DNA of 8,156 bases. Origin: a bacterium. Its GTDB lineage: Bacteria; SZUA-79; Acidulodesulfobacterales; Acidulodesulfobacteraceae. The notes beneath the pieces were generated by a model. That model saw nothing but the letters and a program-made list of their open reading frames with translations, had not been told where the DNA came from and searched no databases. The stretch spans positions 1 through 8,156 of the forward strand of contig JAJZYC010000060.1 of assembly GCA_021806125.1 (NCBI GenBank), read 5' to 3'. Position 1 is the first letter of the stretch. Every line of letters begins with the position of its first letter. Positions 1-6,869 of this stretch are shown piece by piece. A program made the translations under genes and the position numbers.

Positions 1-339
1 AATCCTTGCGCAAAAAAGACCGTCTCTTTCGGGTTTCAATGTTCTGTAATTAATAGTCTCCGGTTTTTTGACCTCGCCGTGAGACCATTTTTTTATAGCG
101 TCTGGCGAAGCTATGCCAAGTTTTATAGAATTAAAACTAAGAGGGTCTTTAATTCCTTCACGGTCGTTTAAAAAGAAATCGCCTTTATTAACGCCGTCAA
201 ATAACTTTTTAAGGTCTAATTCTTTTTCTCCTGCAGCTTCTATATCTTCTTCATCCTCTGAAATATCATCCAAACTGACCGTAAGCGTATCATCGCCGTC
301 TTTATTATTATATTCTTCTAAATTTTCATCAAACGACAT
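1..339 (-). CDS. rpoC: DNA-directed RNA polymerase subunit beta' (N-terminal 113 residues, runs off the window)
   Basis: RpoC is the largest catalytic subunit of RNA polymerase. Only the N-terminus is in the window, and the frame is open to base 1. The core is unmistakable: residues 85-113 contain WSHGEVKKPETINYRT, followed by LKPERDGLFCARI, which match the conserved start of beta' just before its zinc-binding cysteines. The ATG at 339-337 overlaps the end of rpoB by 11 nt and is preceded six bases upstream by a perfect AAGGAGG, so this start is well supported. The conserved Trp is residue 85, against about residue 33 in E. coli, so the protein has an N-terminal addition of about 50 residues. 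Residues 1-40 are rich in Asp/Glu (DDISEDEEDIE). No internal ATG or GTG offers a shorter start; a TTG at codon 23 has no visible SD. Translation is probably coupled to rpoB. Identity is certain; the role of the extension is unknown. Confidence 0.97.
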   Translation of the reverse strand, partial: MSFDENLEEYNNKDGDDTLTVSLDDISEDEEDIEAAGEKELDLKKLFDGVNKGDFFLNDREGIKDPLSFNSIKLGIASPDAIKKWSHGEVKKPETINYRTLKPERDGLFCARI

Positions 340-3300
340 TTTCTCCCTCCTTTAAAAGCTCAACGTTAAGGCAAAGGCTTTGTAATTCTTTAATAAGAAC
401 ATTAAAAGATTCGGGCAATCCGACCTTAAATGAGGTATCGCCTTTTACGATTGCTTCATACATTCTTGTTCTTCCGACAGAATCGTCGGACTTGACGGTA
501 AGAAACTCTTGGAGAGTATGCGCCGCTCCATAAGCTTCCATAGCCCATACCTCCATTTCTCCAAGCCTCTGTCCCCCAAACTGAGCTTTCCCGCCTAGAG
601 GCTGTTGGGTGACTAAGGAATATGGACCGGTGGATCTTGCATGTATCTTATCATCGACTAAATGATGCAGTTTCAGCATATACATAATACCGACCGTAAC
701 TTTCCTGTCGAACGGCTCCCCCGTCCTTCCATCAAATAGCGTAACCTGTCCAGTTTCTTCTACTTCGGACAATTTAAGGTAATTTTTTATATCGCTTTCT
801 TTAGCTCCGTCAAAAACAGGGGTCGCCATATAAACGCCTTTTTTATATTTTTTGGCGAATTCTATAACTTCATCATCGTTTAATCCTTTAATGAAATGAG
901 CCATAGTAGGCTCGCCGAATATTTCAAGCAATTTACGCCTTACAGCTTCCGGACCGAAATTATCTTCTATAATTTTATTTATCTGAATACCAAGATTATG
1001 CGCCGCCCAACCTAAATGTACCTCAAGTACCTGACCTACGTTCATTCTGGACGGAACGCCTAACGGGTTCAATACCATGTCCACTATCCTTCCGTCTTTC
1101 ATAAAAGGCATATCGTTTACCGGCAGTATTCTGGAAACGACGCCTTTATTGCCGTGTCTTCCAGCCATCTTATCGCCTACGGACAACCTTCTTTTAATAG
1201 CAATATAGACTTTTATGGTCTTAAGAACGCCTGGGGGAAGCTCATCGCCTCTCTGCACTCTTTCTATTTTATCTTCGTAATATGACTTTAATAGATCGAC
1301 ATCTTCCATCGATTCATCGTCTATTTTCTTTAATTTATCATAGAGACTTTTAGTATTTCCTTCAAATTCTATATTAAATATGTCCTCTTTAGATAATTTT
1401 GAGACCGTATTCTCGTTAAATACATCGCCTTTTTTAACATGAACGGGCTTATGTCCAGAAGATAACGTTGCATTTACTCCGCATTTTTTATTAATTACAA
1501 GATGCCTCATCTTCTGGAGGGCATTGTTTAAAATAGACTGCTGTTTTTCTTCTAATTCCCTTATGAAATTAGCGACTTCACTGTCTTCTATTTCTTTTTC
1601 CCTGAAATCTTTTTCAATTCCTTTCCTCGAAAAAATTCTTATATCTACGACTACACCCGAAACTCCAGGCGGCACCCTCAATGAAGTATCTTTTACTTCC
1701 TTGGCTTTTTCGCCGAATATCGCTCTAAGAAGTTTTTCTTCGGGTGTAAGAACGGTTTCGCCTTTTGGCGTAACTTTTCCGACTAATATATCCTGAGCCT
1801 TAACCTCGGCACCTATCCTGATAATCCCGTTTTCGTCGAGATTCTTTAGGGCATCTTCGCTTATATTCGGAATATCGGATGTTATTTCTTCCTTGCCGGA
1901 TTTTGTTTCTCTGCATGCTACTTCAAACTCTTCAATATGAATGGACGTAAAAGCGTCTTCGTGCAATAATTTCTCGCTTACTAATATAGAATCTTCAAAA
2001 TTATAGCCGTTCCAAGGCATAAATGCCACAAGAACATTATGGCCAAGAGCTAATTCGCCGTCTTTGGTCGAAGTTCCGTCCGCTATAATTTGACCAGAAA
2101 CGACTTTTTCTCCAACCTTTACTAAAGGCCTCTGATTTAGGCACGTATTTTGATTAGATCTTTGAAATTTGACAAGATCGTATTCATGATTAATTCCGTC
2201 GCCGTCGCTTGAATCGCTCCCGTCTGACGTCAAGATTATTTTTGTTGAATCGATATAATTTACCGTACCTGTTTGATTTGCCGTGATGCATACTCCGGAA
2301 TCTTTGGCAACTATTCTCTCTATTCCGGTTCCGATTAGCGGGGGGTCCGGCATCAATAAAGGCACCGCTTGTCTTTGCATATTAGAACCCATAAGGGCAC
2401 GGTTTGCATCATCATTTTCCAAAAAAGGAATTAAGGAAGTTGCAACGGACACAAGCTGCATGGGGGAAACATCTATGTAATCTACTTCGTTCGGATAAAC
2501 CATTACAGTTTCTCCGCTTCTTCTTACGGGGATCAATTCGTGCTTAAGATACCCGTTTTTATCTATTTCAGCATTAGCCTGGGCTATTACGTACTTTTCT
2601 TCTTCCATGGCCGTTAAAAAATCGACTTCGTCCGTTACTTCTGCGCCGTTTTCCGTTACCTTTACTTTTCTATAAGGCGTTTCGATAAAACCGTATTCGT
2701 TGACTCTCGCATAAGAAGAAAGAGAAGCTATAAGTCCTATATTTGGTCCTTCGGGCGTTTCTATAGGACATATTCTTCCGTAGTGAGTCGGATGAACGTC
2801 TCTAACTTCAAATCCGGCTCTTTCTCTGGTAAGGCCGCCCGGACCCAAGGCAGAAAGTCTCCTTTTGTGCGTAACCTCGGAAAGCGGATTTGTCTGATCC
2901 ATAAATTGAGATAACTGACTCCTGCCGAAAAACTCTTTCATTAATGAATTTACGGGCTTTGGATTGATCAAATCGTTAGGCATCAGCGAATCCAACTTTT
3001 GGGCAGTCATTCTTTCTTTTATTGCCCTTTCCATCCTTACAAGCCCTATCCTGAACTGATTTTCAAGAAGCTCTCCTACAGATTTTACTCTTCTGTTGCC
3101 TAGATGATCTATATCGTCGATTGAACCCCTGCCGTCCTTTAACTCCATCAAATATTTTAAAACGTTCATAATATCGTCGGGAGATAAGACCCTGTCGTTC
3201 AAACTCTTATCAAGACCTAATTTGTTGTTAATTTTAAGTCTTCCCACTTCTGAAAGGTCATATCTTTCTGGGTTAAAAAACATATTCTCGAAATAAGCCG

Positions 3301-4495
3301 TAGCGGAAGAAATATTCGGAGGCTCTCCTGGTCTCATCCTTTTATAGATATCTGTAATGGCCTCTTCTTTAGTATTAACCTTATCCGCAAGAATAGTCTC
3401 GAGAACCGACGAGGAAACATTAATATTATCTATGAAATAGACCTTAAATTCGTTAACGCCTATGCTGTTAAACGATTCTAAAAGGGCTTGGTTTACCGGA
3501 TGCGCTGACTTTGAAACGACTTCTTTGCCTATAATTACATCCGCCGCAAGATATTTACCTATAATATCCGACTCATCGCATGGCAGAAATTCAACGCCTG
3601 CTTCTTCAAGTTTATTTATAAGATGTTTCGTAATCCTTCTGTTTTTTTTGATTAGAACTTCGCCTGTTTTAGGATTCGCTATATCTTCATATGCCCTTGT
3701 AAAAACAAGAAAATCTTTGGGCATTTTCTTGAAATATTTCCCGCCTTCTATCTTAAATGTTTCTATCTGATAAAAACTTTCTAGAATATCTTCTTTAGAA
3801 TATCCTACCGCTTTAAGCAATATTGTAGCGGGAAATTTCCTCTTCCTGTCTATTCTGACAAAAATCATGTCCCTTTGGTCAAATTCAAAATCAAGCCATG
3901 AACCTCTATAAGGTATAATTCTTGCAGTATAAAATGGCTTGCCCTGGGCATGACTTCTTATTTTATCGCTGTCGTAAAAAACTCCGGGAGACCTTTGCAA
4001 CTGACTCACGATAACTCTTTCAATTCCGTTTATAACAAAAGAACCGTTATGAGTCATTAAAGGAATTTCGCCAAAATATATCTCCTGCTCCTTAATATCT
4101 TTAATATCCCTTTGAGAATCGTTATCATTAGGATTCATATTAGGTTCGAAAGTCACAAGGTCAAAAAGGACCTTGAGGGAGGCGCTGTAGGTAAGCCCTT
4201 TCTGTTTGCATTCGAATATGCTGTATTTTGGCTCTCCGATAGTATAACCCTTAAATTCTAAAGAAAAATTTTTATTAAGCCCCTCAATAGGAAAGACGGA
4301 CTTAAAAACTCCCTCAAGTCCGTTATTAAGTCTCTTATCATGGGATAAATCTTTTTGCAAAAATCTCTCGTAAGATTTTCTCTGAACCTCAAGAAGATTG
4401 GGATTGCTAATTACCTTCTTAATTTTAGAAAAATTCTTTCTTAAAATTATAGGGTTATTACTTTCTATATTTAATTCCGATTTTGCTTTTGACAT
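329..4495 (-). CDS. rpoB: DNA-directed RNA polymerase subunit beta
   Basis: RpoB forms half of the RNA polymerase active-site cleft. At 1388 residues it is slightly longer than the E. coli protein (1342) and complete. The rifampicin pocket is at about residues 524-555 (SQLSQFMDQTNPLSE, then THKRRLSALGPGGL), with Asp533, His543 and Ser548 at the positions of E. coli D516, H526 and S531, so the pocket looks drug-sensitive. The position of E. coli S508 is Arg525. The FEDS active-site segment is at 833-836. The lysines that contact nucleic acid and substrate lie in GDKMAGRHGNKG (K1109 and K1117). A beta lineage-insertion domain sits at about 965-1080, before GDELPPGVLK. The C-terminal GGKAQFGGQRLGEMEVWA at 1301-1318 binds beta'. 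The ATG at 4495 has only a GGGAG about 11 nt upstream, a rather distant SD. It lies 49 nt after rplL, without an obvious terminator between them, and overlaps rpoC by 11 nt. No frameshift or truncation is seen. Confidence 0.99.
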   Translation of the reverse strand: MSKAKSELNIESNNPIILRKNFSKIKKVISNPNLLEVQRKSYERFLQKDLSHDKRLNNGLEGVFKSVFPIEGLNKNFSLEFKGYTIGEPKYSIFECKQKGLTYSASLKVLFDLVTFEPNMNPNDNDSQRDIKDIKEQEIYFGEIPLMTHNGSFVINGIERVIVSQLQRSPGVFYDSDKIRSHAQGKPFYTARIIPYRGSWLDFEFDQRDMIFVRIDRKRKFPATILLKAVGYSKEDILESFYQIETFKIEGGKYFKKMPKDFLVFTRAYEDIANPKTGEVLIKKNRRITKHLINKLEEAGVEFLPCDESDIIGKYLAADVIIGKEVVSKSAHPVNQALLESFNSIGVNEFKVYFIDNINVSSSVLETILADKVNTKEEAITDIYKRMRPGEPPNISSATAYFENMFFNPERYDLSEVGRLKINNKLGLDKSLNDRVLSPDDIMNVLKYLMELKDGRGSIDDIDHLGNRRVKSVGELLENQFRIGLVRMERAIKERMTAQKLDSLMPNDLINPKPVNSLMKEFFGRSQLSQFMDQTNPLSEVTHKRRLSALGPGGLTRERAGFEVRDVHPTHYGRICPIETPEGPNIGLIASLSSYARVNEYGFIETPYRKVKVTENGAEVTDEVDFLTAMEEEKYVIAQANAEIDKNGYLKHELIPVRRSGETVMVYPNEVDYIDVSPMQLVSVATSLIPFLENDDANRALMGSNMQRQAVPLLMPDPPLIGTGIERIVAKDSGVCITANQTGTVNYIDSTKIILTSDGSDSSDGDGINHEYDLVKFQRSNQNTCLNQRPLVKVGEKVVSGQIIADGTSTKDGELALGHNVLVAFMPWNGYNFEDSILVSEKLLHEDAFTSIHIEEFEVACRETKSGKEEITSDIPNISEDALKNLDENGIIRIGAEVKAQDILVGKVTPKGETVLTPEEKLLRAIFGEKAKEVKDTSLRVPPGVSGVVVDIRIFSRKGIEKDFREKEIEDSEVANFIRELEEKQQSILNNALQKMRHLVINKKCGVNATLSSGHKPVHVKKGDVFNENTVSKLSKEDIFNIEFEGNTKSLYDKLKKIDDESMEDVDLLKSYYEDKIERVQRGDELPPGVLKTIKVYIAIKRRLSVGDKMAGRHGNKGVVSRILPVNDMPFMKDGRIVDMVLNPLGVPSRMNVGQVLEVHLGWAAHNLGIQINKIIEDNFGPEAVRRKLLEIFGEPTMAHFIKGLNDDEVIEFAKKYKKGVYMATPVFDGAKESDIKNYLKLSEVEETGQVTLFDGRTGEPFDRKVTVGIMYMLKLHHLVDDKIHARSTGPYSLVTQQPLGGKAQFGGQRLGEMEVWAMEAYGAAHTLQEFLTVKSDDSVGRTRMYEAIVKGDTSFKVGLPESFNVLIKELQSLCLNVELLKEGENVV
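346..352 (-). promoter_or_regulatory. Ribosome binding site of rpoC inside the rpoB 3' end
   Basis: Read on the minus strand, this is AAGGAGG, a full match to the usual anti-SD partner, 6 nt before the rpoC ATG at 339. It lies within the codons for Lys-Glu-Gly near the rpoB C-terminus. It fixes the rpoC start and, with the 11-nt overlap, suggests translational coupling that keeps beta and beta' synthesis balanced. The coupling is an inference. Confidence 0.85.
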
Positions 4496-4544
4496 TTAAA
4501 TTTAAACTCCCGTTTTTATAACTTAAATACAATTATATTTTAAT

Positions 4545-4934
4545 TTATTTAACTTCAACGGTAGCGCCGACTTCTTCGAGTTTTGCTTTCATTTTTTGCG
4601 CATCTTCTTTATTAACGCCGGTTTTTACAGGTTTAGGAGCTCCATCGACTAAATCTTTGGCTTCTTTTAATCCTAAACTTGTGAGCTCCCTGACTACTTT
4701 AATAACTTGAATTTTATTGGCGCCGGCATTTGCAAGAATAACGTCGAATTCCGTTTTTTCTTCTGCTTGAGCGGGTGCCGCGGCTGCTCCAGCACCGCCT
4801 CCAGCAGGCGCCGCCATAGCAAACTGATCAGCTTTAACGCCGAATTTTTCTTCGATTGCTTTTATTAATTCGTTCAATTCGATTATGGAAACATTTTCTA
4901 TGTAACTTAAAACATCTTCTTTTGTTATAGCCAT
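4545..4934 (-). CDS. rplL: 50S ribosomal protein L7/L12
   Basis: L7/L12 is the multicopy stalk protein that recruits EF-Tu, EF-G, IF2 and release factors to the ribosome. The 129 residues show the usual three parts. The N-terminal dimerisation domain that binds L10 is about residues 1-38. A flexible Ala/Gly/Pro hinge runs from about 39 to 58 (MAAPAGGGAGAAAAPAQA). The globular C-terminal domain runs from about 60 to 129, with the factor-binding helix KIQVIKVVREL and the family segment SLGLKEAKDLV. The ATG is preceded by GGAGG with a 7-nt spacer, one of the best ribosome binding sites in the window, which fits the need for several L12 copies per ribosome. It lies 66 nt after rplJ in a very AT-rich spacer with no convincing hairpin, so the two genes are probably co-transcribed and share the leader upstream of rplJ. 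Confidence 0.98.
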   Translation of the reverse strand: MAITKEDVLSYIENVSIIELNELIKAIEEKFGVKADQFAMAAPAGGGAGAAAAPAQAEEKTEFDVILANAGANKIQVIKVVRELTSLGLKEAKDLVDGAPKPVKTGVNKEDAQKMKAKLEEVGATVEVK

Positions 4935-5000
4935 TATTTTTCCTCCGATAATTATTAAAATTAAAGTTTAAAAAATTATTTGATTAATTTAAAATTTGCA

Positions 5001-5519
5001 CTACGCAGCAGATTTTGAGGCTTCTACGGCATGAAGCGTTCTGATTAATTTTACGACAGGCGACCTTAAAGTGAAAACTAAACGGATTTCAGGCGATTTA
5101 ATAACAGACATAAATCTAGCGATTAAAACATCTTTGGAAGGCAATGTAGCAAGTGTTACTATTGCGCCTTTATCAAGAATCGTTTGATAATAACCTGCCT
5201 TAATCTCGATGTTGTCAGGGTTTTCCTGCGCAAACTTCGAAAGCACCTTTGAAACTGCAAGCGCGTCATTCGTAAATACTAAAAAATTAGGCCCGTCTAA
5301 AAATTGCGAAAGCGATTCGGCATAAGTTTGCTTAAAGGCTATTTTACTCAATGTATTTTTAAAAACTTTGAGTAACGCCCCGTTGCCGCTCATTTGCCTT
5401 CTTAGAAGACTGAACTTTTCCACGGTTAATCCTTGATACCTGCTTATAAAAACAGCCTGATTTGATTCAAGGTTATGTTTCAAAGATTCAATCTCTTGAT
5501 TCTTCCTATCTTTTTTCAA
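5001..5519 (-). CDS. rplJ: 50S ribosomal protein L10 (TTG start)
   Basis: L10 anchors the L7/L12 dimers to the base of the ribosomal stalk next to L11. The 172 residues fit the family: an N-terminal 23S rRNA-binding domain with the YQGLTVEKFSLLRRQM segment (about residues 28-43) and KVFKNTLSKIAF (52-63), then TLATLPSKDVLIARFM. A C-terminal helix (about 145-172, VVKLIRTLHAVEASKSAA) is the L12-binding spine. The start codon is TTG at 5519-5517. The frame closes with TAG about 34 nt upstream, and no ATG or GTG lies in the intervening sequence. A purine tract AAGGAGGGGAG ends about 7 nt before the TTG and supports this start. The gene follows a leader of about 130 nt with an L10-leader-like fold and an attenuator-like hairpin, so L10 or L10-L12 feedback is likely. 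The final codons are GCT GCG TAG. Confidence 0.95.
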   Translation of the reverse strand: MKKDRKNQEIESLKHNLESNQAVFISRYQGLTVEKFSLLRRQMSGNGALLKVFKNTLSKIAFKQTYAESLSQFLDGPNFLVFTNDALAVSKVLSKFAQENPDNIEIKAGYYQTILDKGAIVTLATLPSKDVLIARFMSVIKSPEIRLVFTLRSPVVKLIRTLHAVEASKSAA

Positions 5520-5565
5520 TTTTCTTCTCCCCTCCTTTCTTTTAAATTTTTTCTAATACGTCAAC

Positions 5566-5612
5566 AAAAAATTAAGAGCGATTTAAAAGAAAATCAGGTC
5601 AATAAAGCTCTT
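5566..5612 (-). terminator. Intrinsic-terminator-like attenuator in the rplJ leader
   Basis: On the minus strand AAGAGC (5612-5607) pairs with GCUCUU (5579-5574). Stacked inside is GAUUU (5595-5591) with AAAUC (5584-5580) closed by a UCUUUU loop, leaving an 11-nt bulge on the 5' side that contains the AUUGAC arm of the leader helix. The stem is followed by AA and six U residues. The large bulge and AT content make it a modest terminator, which suits partial read-through into rplJ-rplL-rpoBC. Feedback control by L10-L12 is an inference from the analogous Bacillus subtilis rplJ-rplL attenuation. Confidence 0.55.
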
Positions 5613-5651
5613 TTTGTCTAGGCGGGATTTATAAACCTGCCGTCATTGACG
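5566..5651 (-). promoter_or_regulatory. L10-leader-like regulatory RNA upstream of rplJ
   Basis: In the rplA-rplJ gap the minus strand reads GUCAAU (5650-5645), then GAC, then the hairpin GGCAGG (5641-5636) with loop UUUAUAAAU and CCCGCC (5626-5621), then UAGAC. After AAAAAGAGCUUU comes AUUGAC (5603-5598), which pairs perfectly with the first GUCAAU. A long-range helix enclosing a GCAGG/CC-GCC hairpin flanked by GAC and AGAC resembles the L10 leader, the mRNA mimic of the 23S rRNA stalk site that L10-L12 binds to repress rplJ-rplL. The 3' part is an intrinsic-terminator-like hairpin. The pairing is visible in the sequence; assignment to the family is from memory of its consensus and needs a covariance-model search. 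Confidence 0.68.
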
Positions 5652-5653
5652 AT

Positions 5654-5682
5654 ATTAAATTTTTATTTATTATTTATATCAA
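5654..5682 (-). promoter_or_regulatory. Candidate sigma-70-type promoter for rplJ
   Basis: The minus strand has TTGATA at 5682-5677, a 17-nt spacer and TTTAAT at 5659-5654. Each box matches five of six consensus bases. Initiation would fall near 5648, at the first bases of the leader RNA. The -35 box overlaps the last codons of rplA. E. coli also has a promoter ahead of rplJ, so a second promoter here is plausible, but the region is very AT-rich and chance matches are common. Confidence 0.38.
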
Positions 5683-6381
5683 ATTATTTCTTAATTTGAG
5701 AGTATCTATGTTTACGCCTATGCCCATAGTAGAAGATAAGGAAACCTTTTTGACATAAACGCCCTTGCTTGAAGCCGGTTTTAATCTATTGACGATTTCA
5801 ACGAGCGCCATAAAATTTTCTTTAAGCTTGGAGGAGCCAAAAGAAACCTTGCCTATAGAAGCCTGCAAAATTCCGTTTTTCTCTGCTTTAAATTCTATTT
5901 TGCCTTCTTTCAGTTCTTTTACTATTTTGCCCACATCAAAAGTAACAGTGCCAACTTTTGGGTTAGGCATTAAACCTCTAGGTCCTAATATTTTTCCTAG
6001 TTTTCCTACGCTTGCCATTATATCGGGCGTTGCAACGACTCTGTTGAAATCCATAAAACCCTGCTGTACTTTTGCTATCATATCTTCCTGTCCGACATAA
6101 TCGGCTCCGGCGGCCAGTGCTTCCCGTTCTTTTTCTCCTTTTGCAAAAACAAGAATCTTAACCATTTTGCCTGTTCCGTGAGGCAGCAAAACCGACCCTC
6201 TAACCTGCTGGTCGTTTTTTTTAACGTCTATCCCAAGATTTATAGCAACATCGACTGACTCATCGAATTTTACATGATGGGAATCAACCACGATTTTTAA
6301 TGCATCTTCCAACGCTAAATACTTATTTTCAATCTCGGCATTTTTTAATGCATCGATATATTTTTTCCCTCTTTTTTTCAT
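5674..6381 (-). CDS. rplA: 50S ribosomal protein L1
   Basis: L1 binds 23S rRNA helices 76-78 and forms the mobile stalk that moves deacylated tRNA out of the E site; in many bacteria it also represses its own mRNA. The 235 residues match the usual family length. The L1 signature is at about residues 121-145 (IMASVGKLGKILGPRGLMPN, then PKVGTV). The N-terminal RGKKYIDA, the VRGSVLLPHGTGK segment at about 60-72 and the C-terminal GVYVKKVSLSSTMG are typical. The ATG has AGGAGA about 10 nt upstream. It follows rplK by 23 nt, so the two are surely one transcription unit, as in the classic L11 operon. The 3' side opens into the longest non-coding gap of the window. The protein ends LKLRNNLI, a lineage-specific tail. 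Confidence 0.98.
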   Translation of the reverse strand: MKKRGKKYIDALKNAEIENKYLALEDALKIVVDSHHVKFDESVDVAINLGIDVKKNDQQVRGSVLLPHGTGKMVKILVFAKGEKEREALAAGADYVGQEDMIAKVQQGFMDFNRVVATPDIMASVGKLGKILGPRGLMPNPKVGTVTFDVGKIVKELKEGKIEFKAEKNGILQASIGKVSFGSSKLKENFMALVEIVNRLKPASSKGVYVKKVSLSSTMGIGVNIDTLKLRNNLI

Positions 6382-6404
6382 ACCGGTATCGTCTCCTTTA
6401 ATAT

Positions 6405-6833
6405 TTAATCGGTTATATCTATGCCCATACTTCTCGCTGTGCCTTCAATGATTTTCATTGCCGGAGCAATTTCATTTGCATTAAGGTCGGGCATTTTAAT
6501 TTTTGCTATTTCCATAACTTTTGACCTGTTTAAGACGGCAACTTTATTTTTATTTGGTTCTTTAGAGCCTTTTTCTATACCTGCAGCATGTTTAAGCATT
6601 ACTGAGGCAGGAGGTGTTTTTAAAATAAAATCGAACGACCTGTCCGCATAAACCGTCAGAACAACCGGTATTACAGTTCCTTCCTGAGATTTAGTTCTTT
6701 CATTGAACTGCTTGCAGAACTCCATTATATTTACGCCGTGCTGACCAAGCGCAGGGCCGACCGGCGGAGCCGGATTAGCTTTGCCTCCAACGATTTGCAA
6801 TTTTACCATAGCCTGAATTTTTTTTACCGCCAT
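6405..6833 (-). CDS. rplK: 50S ribosomal protein L11
   Basis: L11 sits at the base of the factor-binding stalk, binds the 23S GTPase-associated region and takes part in EF-G function, thiostrepton binding and the RelA stringent response. The 142 residues are the standard length. The N-terminal domain has the proline-rich PAPPVGPALGQHGVNIMEFC at about residues 21-40. The C-terminal rRNA-binding domain contains TPPASVMLKHAAG at about 73-85 and ends NEIAPAMKIIEGTARSMGID. The ATG is preceded by AGAGGAT with a 7-nt spacer. It lies 36 nt after nusG and 23 nt before rplA. That 36-nt spacer shows no stem-loop resembling the L1-binding operator known upstream of rplK in E. coli. Confidence 0.98.
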   Translation of the reverse strand: MAVKKIQAMVKLQIVGGKANPAPPVGPALGQHGVNIMEFCKQFNERTKSQEGTVIPVVLTVYADRSFDFILKTPPASVMLKHAAGIEKGSKEPNKNKVAVLNRSKVMEIAKIKMPDLNANEIAPAMKIIEGTARSMGIDITD

Positions 6834-6869
6834 AATTTTTATCCTCTTGTTTATTTTCCGTTAATAATG

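Noticed and set aside
113..355. Plus-strand open frame of 80 codons, Ser-rich
   Set aside because: It is the antisense of the rpoC start and the rpoB end, both of which are well conserved; the Ser/Leu-rich composition is what antisense of acidic codons gives.
2211..2226. Ser/Asp/Gly-rich stretch in RpoB (about residues 755-767) as an inserted segment
   Set aside because: The length between the flanking conserved blocks is the same as in E. coli, so it is a low-complexity substitution, not an insertion.
1524..3770. Three plus-strand open frames inside rpoB (1524-1796, 2283-2480, 3462-3770)
   Set aside because: All are antisense to conserved RpoB sequence, with no SD or recognisable domain.
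4532..4558. TATAAT in the rplL-rpoB spacer with TTGAAG upstream, as an rpoB promoter
   Set aside because: The spacing is only 15 nt and the -35 is weak and inside the rplL C-terminal codons; not enough to call.
6380..6389. ATACCGGTAT palindrome at the rplA start
   Set aside because: A 10-bp palindrome without loop cannot form a useful RNA hairpin; no known operator, probably chance.
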